Shown in pieces: positions 62,083 through 64,000 of a stretch of 64,000 nucleotides of DNA (the first letter of the stretch is position 1; the number at the start of each line of letters is the position of its first letter). The notes beneath the pieces are model-generated. The model saw only the letters and a list, made by a program, of their open reading frames with translations. It searched no databases and was not told where the DNA came from. A program made the position numbers and the translations under genes. Source of the stretch: Candidatus Howiella intestinavium (GTDB taxonomy: Bacteria; Bacillota; Clostridia; Oscillospirales; Acutalibacteraceae); the NCBI GenBank assembly GCA_904420585.1, contig CAJFVX010000024.1, positions 62,001 through 126,000 on the forward strand, written 5' to 3'.

Positions 62083-63615
62083 ATGGAAAAAACAAGGAAA
62101 CGGCGCCGCAGGCGTGGGATGTCCGGATTTTTAAACGGTGTGGAAAAGGTGGGGAATCGTCTGCCTCATCCCATTACCCTGTTTGCCATTTTGACCCTGG
62201 CGGTGATTCTGGCGTCCTTTTTTTGCAGCCTCTTTGGTCTGTCTGCCGACGGGGAAATGGGACATGTGGCGGTGCAGAGCCTGCTGAGCAGGGAAGGGCT
62301 CAGCTATATGCTGACGAATCTGGTGGGCAATTTCACCGGATTTGCGCCTCTGGGCGTGGTGCTGGTGACCATGCTGGGCGTGGGGTGCGCAGAGGGCAGC
62401 GGTCTTTTGTCCGCCGCTTTGAAAAAGCTGGTTTCGGTTACGCCGCGGGCCATAATCACACCTACGCTCGTTTTCCTGGGGGTCCTGTCCAATGTGGCGG
62501 CGGATGTGGGGTATGTGGTGCTCATCCCCTTAGGCGCCCTGGTTTTCCGGCTCTACGGCCGCCATCCCATGGCGGGGCTTGCCGCCGCCTTTGCCGGCGT
62601 GTCGGGCGGCTTCAGCGCCAACCTGCTCATCGGTGCGCTGGATCCCATGCTGGCCGGCATCAGCACCGAGGCGGCCGGGCTGGTGGATGCCGGCTTCGTG
62701 GTTGCGCCGTCGGACAACTGGTATTTTATGATGGCCTCCACAGTGCTTATCGTATGCATCGGCACCCTGGTGACGGATAAAATCGTGGAGCCCCGGCTGT
62801 CCGCTGCCCAGGGGGAGACGGCGCCCGACACCGCCGCAGCTGCTCTTACGCCCCGGGAAAACAAGGCCCTTCTTTTTGCCGGTGTGACCTTTTTGGTTCT
62901 GGCGGCAGCCCTCATCTGCGCCGCCCTGCCGCAGAATTCCTTTCTGCGCAACAGCGAAACCGGCAGCCTTATCCATGATTCGCCTCTGATAAACGGCCTG
63001 ATTCCCCTGATTGCCCTGTTGTTTTTTATTCCCTCGGTAGTTTACGGCCGGATTGCCGGCACATACGAAGGGGAACGGGCGGTCTGCGGGCAGCTGGAAA
63101 AGAATATGGCGTCTATGGGGGCCTATATTGCCCTGACCTTTATGGCCGCTCAGCTGGTGGCGTTTTTTAACTACAGCAACCTGGGCGCCGTGCTGGCCAT
63201 GAAGGGGGCCGCCTTCCTGGGCGCTGTGGATTTGCCCGGCCCGGTGCTCATGGCCGCCTTTGTCCTGTTTACGGCCCTTGTGAATCTGATTATGGGGTCG
63301 GCGTCGGCCAAATGGAACATTTTTGCGCCGGTATTTGTCCCCATGTTCATGCTGCTGGGGTATTCTCCCGCCCTGACCCAGGTGGCCTATCGCATCGGCG
63401 ACTCCTGCACCAACATCATCACGCCGCTGATGTCCTATTTTCCCATGGTGGTGGTATTCGCCCGGCAGTATGATAAGCAGGCCGGCGTGGGGACTGTGGC
63501 GGCATCCATGCTGCCTTACAGTTTCTTCTTTCTCCTGGGCTGGACCGGGCTCTTGGCCCTGTGGATGGTCTTGGGCCTGCCGCTGGGCCCCGGCGCCGCA
63601 ATGATGCTCTCCTGA
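62083..63615 (+). CDS. AbgT-family transporter
   Basis: This protein of 510 residues with about 12 helices belongs to the AbgT family. The N-terminal GVEKVGNRLPHPITLFAIL, the GVGCAEGSGLL segment, ADVGYVVLIPLGA and the C-terminal GSASAKWNIFAPVFVPM with YRIGDSCTNIITPL are characteristic. Members import p-aminobenzoyl-glutamate or export sulfonamide drugs. There is no abgA/abgB nearby. It is monocistronic, with its own terminator. Confidence 0.9.
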   Translation: MEKTRKRRRRRGMSGFLNGVEKVGNRLPHPITLFAILTLAVILASFFCSLFGLSADGEMGHVAVQSLLSREGLSYMLTNLVGNFTGFAPLGVVLVTMLGVGCAEGSGLLSAALKKLVSVTPRAIITPTLVFLGVLSNVAADVGYVVLIPLGALVFRLYGRHPMAGLAAAFAGVSGGFSANLLIGALDPMLAGISTEAAGLVDAGFVVAPSDNWYFMMASTVLIVCIGTLVTDKIVEPRLSAAQGETAPDTAAAALTPRENKALLFAGVTFLVLAAALICAALPQNSFLRNSETGSLIHDSPLINGLIPLIALLFFIPSVVYGRIAGTYEGERAVCGQLEKNMASMGAYIALTFMAAQLVAFFNYSNLGAVLAMKGAAFLGAVDLPGPVLMAAFVLFTALVNLIMGSASAKWNIFAPVFVPMFMLLGYSPALTQVAYRIGDSCTNIITPLMSYFPMVVVFARQYDKQAGVGTVAASMLPYSFFFLLGWTGLLALWMVLGLPLGPGAAMMLS

Positions 63616-63654
63616 TGAGCCTGCCTCGCCCGTCCTTCTTGAGCCATATACCAG

Positions 63655-63692
63655 AAAGCGCACGATTCCGCATGGAAACCGTGCGCTTTTTT
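63655..63692 (+). terminator. Terminator of the AbgT gene
   Basis: AAAGCGCAC (63655-63663) pairs with GTGCGCTTT (63681-63689), followed by TTT. The sequence between it and the next gene (63693-63894) contains short GC-rich stems but nothing I can name. Confidence 0.8.
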
Positions 63693-63894
63693 GTCATGCA
63701 GCAAAACAAAGAAGCCGCATCTCCCATGACGACGGGCTGGCGCCGGCGGTGCAAAATATCCGCCGGAAAGGTATGCCATGTTGCCCATGGTCCGCATAAG
63801 CTGGTAAAGGGAATTGCTGCGGTCCTGCAAAACAGCCGACCCGGTGTGGGGCTGTTGCTCGCACTTTGTAGCAGCGGGAGAAAGGAGGCGGAAC

Positions 63895-64000
63895 ATGCAG
63901 CACTATCTATTTGTAATGGGTTCCATTACCCACGCCATCCGCGGCCGGGATATCCTGCGCGCAAAGGGGTACCGGGTATTTATGGAACGCACGCCCAACC
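63895..64000 (+). CDS. DUF3343 protein (3' partial)
   Basis: The start ATG follows AAAGGAGG. The visible 35 residues (MQHYLFVMGSITHAIRGRD..., then ILRAKGYRVFMERTP) match the start of the DUF3343 family, small proteins resembling the C-terminus of YedF and often next to cysteine-desulfurase-like genes in sulfur or selenium metabolism. The gene is cut off by the window end, so the rest and the neighbour cannot be seen. Confidence 0.7.
   Translation, partial: MQHYLFVMGSITHAIRGRDILRAKGYRVFMERTPN

Noticed and set aside
63693..63894. Possible selC tRNA or riboswitch before the DUF3343 gene
   Set aside because: I compared it with the tRNA-Sec, T-box and common riboswitch patterns and found none; only short unconnected GC stems.

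Overview
The window is a GC-rich, densely packed stretch of a Firmicutes chromosome, most probably an anaerobic gut member of the Clostridia (Oscillospirales-like). The support is: Gram-positive style lipoprotein signals, strong GGAGG ribosome sites, a PTS with an HPr carrying the regulatory serine, CcpA-type operator sequences, dockerin-bearing glycosidases and a TPP riboswitch. No phage, IS element, rRNA or CRISPR array is visible. The one tRNA is tRNA-Gly(TCC).

Layout. (1) 1-9.9 kb: one long co-directional operon for a Pel-like exopolysaccharide (DUF2194 deacetylase-like protein, PelF, PelG). It is fused to a CotH-kinase / VTC polyphosphate-polymerase-fold / DUF4956 module, a DUF4832 lipoprotein and a ComEC-like metallo-hydrolase lipoprotein. 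(2) 10.0-12.8 kb: a MacB-like ABC exporter. (3) 12.9-15.7 kb, minus strand: MarR regulator, DUF1538 membrane protein and a tandem PII-like protein. (4) 15.8-25.5 kb: a capsule/EPS operon with three glycosyltransferases, Wzy/WaaL-like polymerase, TupA-like ATP-grasp, a P-loop kinase, UDP-glucose dehydrogenase, UDP-glucuronate 4-epimerase-like enzyme and Wzx flippase. (5) 25.5-29.7 kb: Ca2+-type P-ATPase with a long acidic tail, and a PHP phosphoesterase. (6) 29.8-42.7 kb: a fructan locus with a LacI regulator, a huge secreted dockerin GH32, a cytoplasmic GH32, and a convergent fruR-fruK-fruA-ptsH-ptsI operon. Fructans would be cut outside the cell, fructose imported as fructose-1-phosphate and phosphorylated to the bisphosphate. 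(7) 43.0-44.6 kb: rsmD, coaD and a coiled-coil protein. (8) 44.9-47.3 kb: MerR regulator with ABC transporter behind a MerR-type 19-bp-spacer promoter. (9) 47.3-51.8 kb: a TPP-riboswitch-controlled thiamine salvage operon (thiM, thiE, HAD phosphatase, thiD, cytX). (10) 51.8-64 kb: a hairpin-rich repeat, a TIGR01440 protein, cca, tRNA-Gly, a secreted dockerin GH92 mannosidase, mtaB, an HPr-like protein lacking the active histidine, ilvE, an AbgT transporter and the start of a DUF3343 gene.

The best candidates for something new are the Pel + CotH/VTC/DUF4956 operon, the histidine-less HPr, the DUF1538/tandem-PII pair, and the hairpin array at 51.8-52.0 kb.
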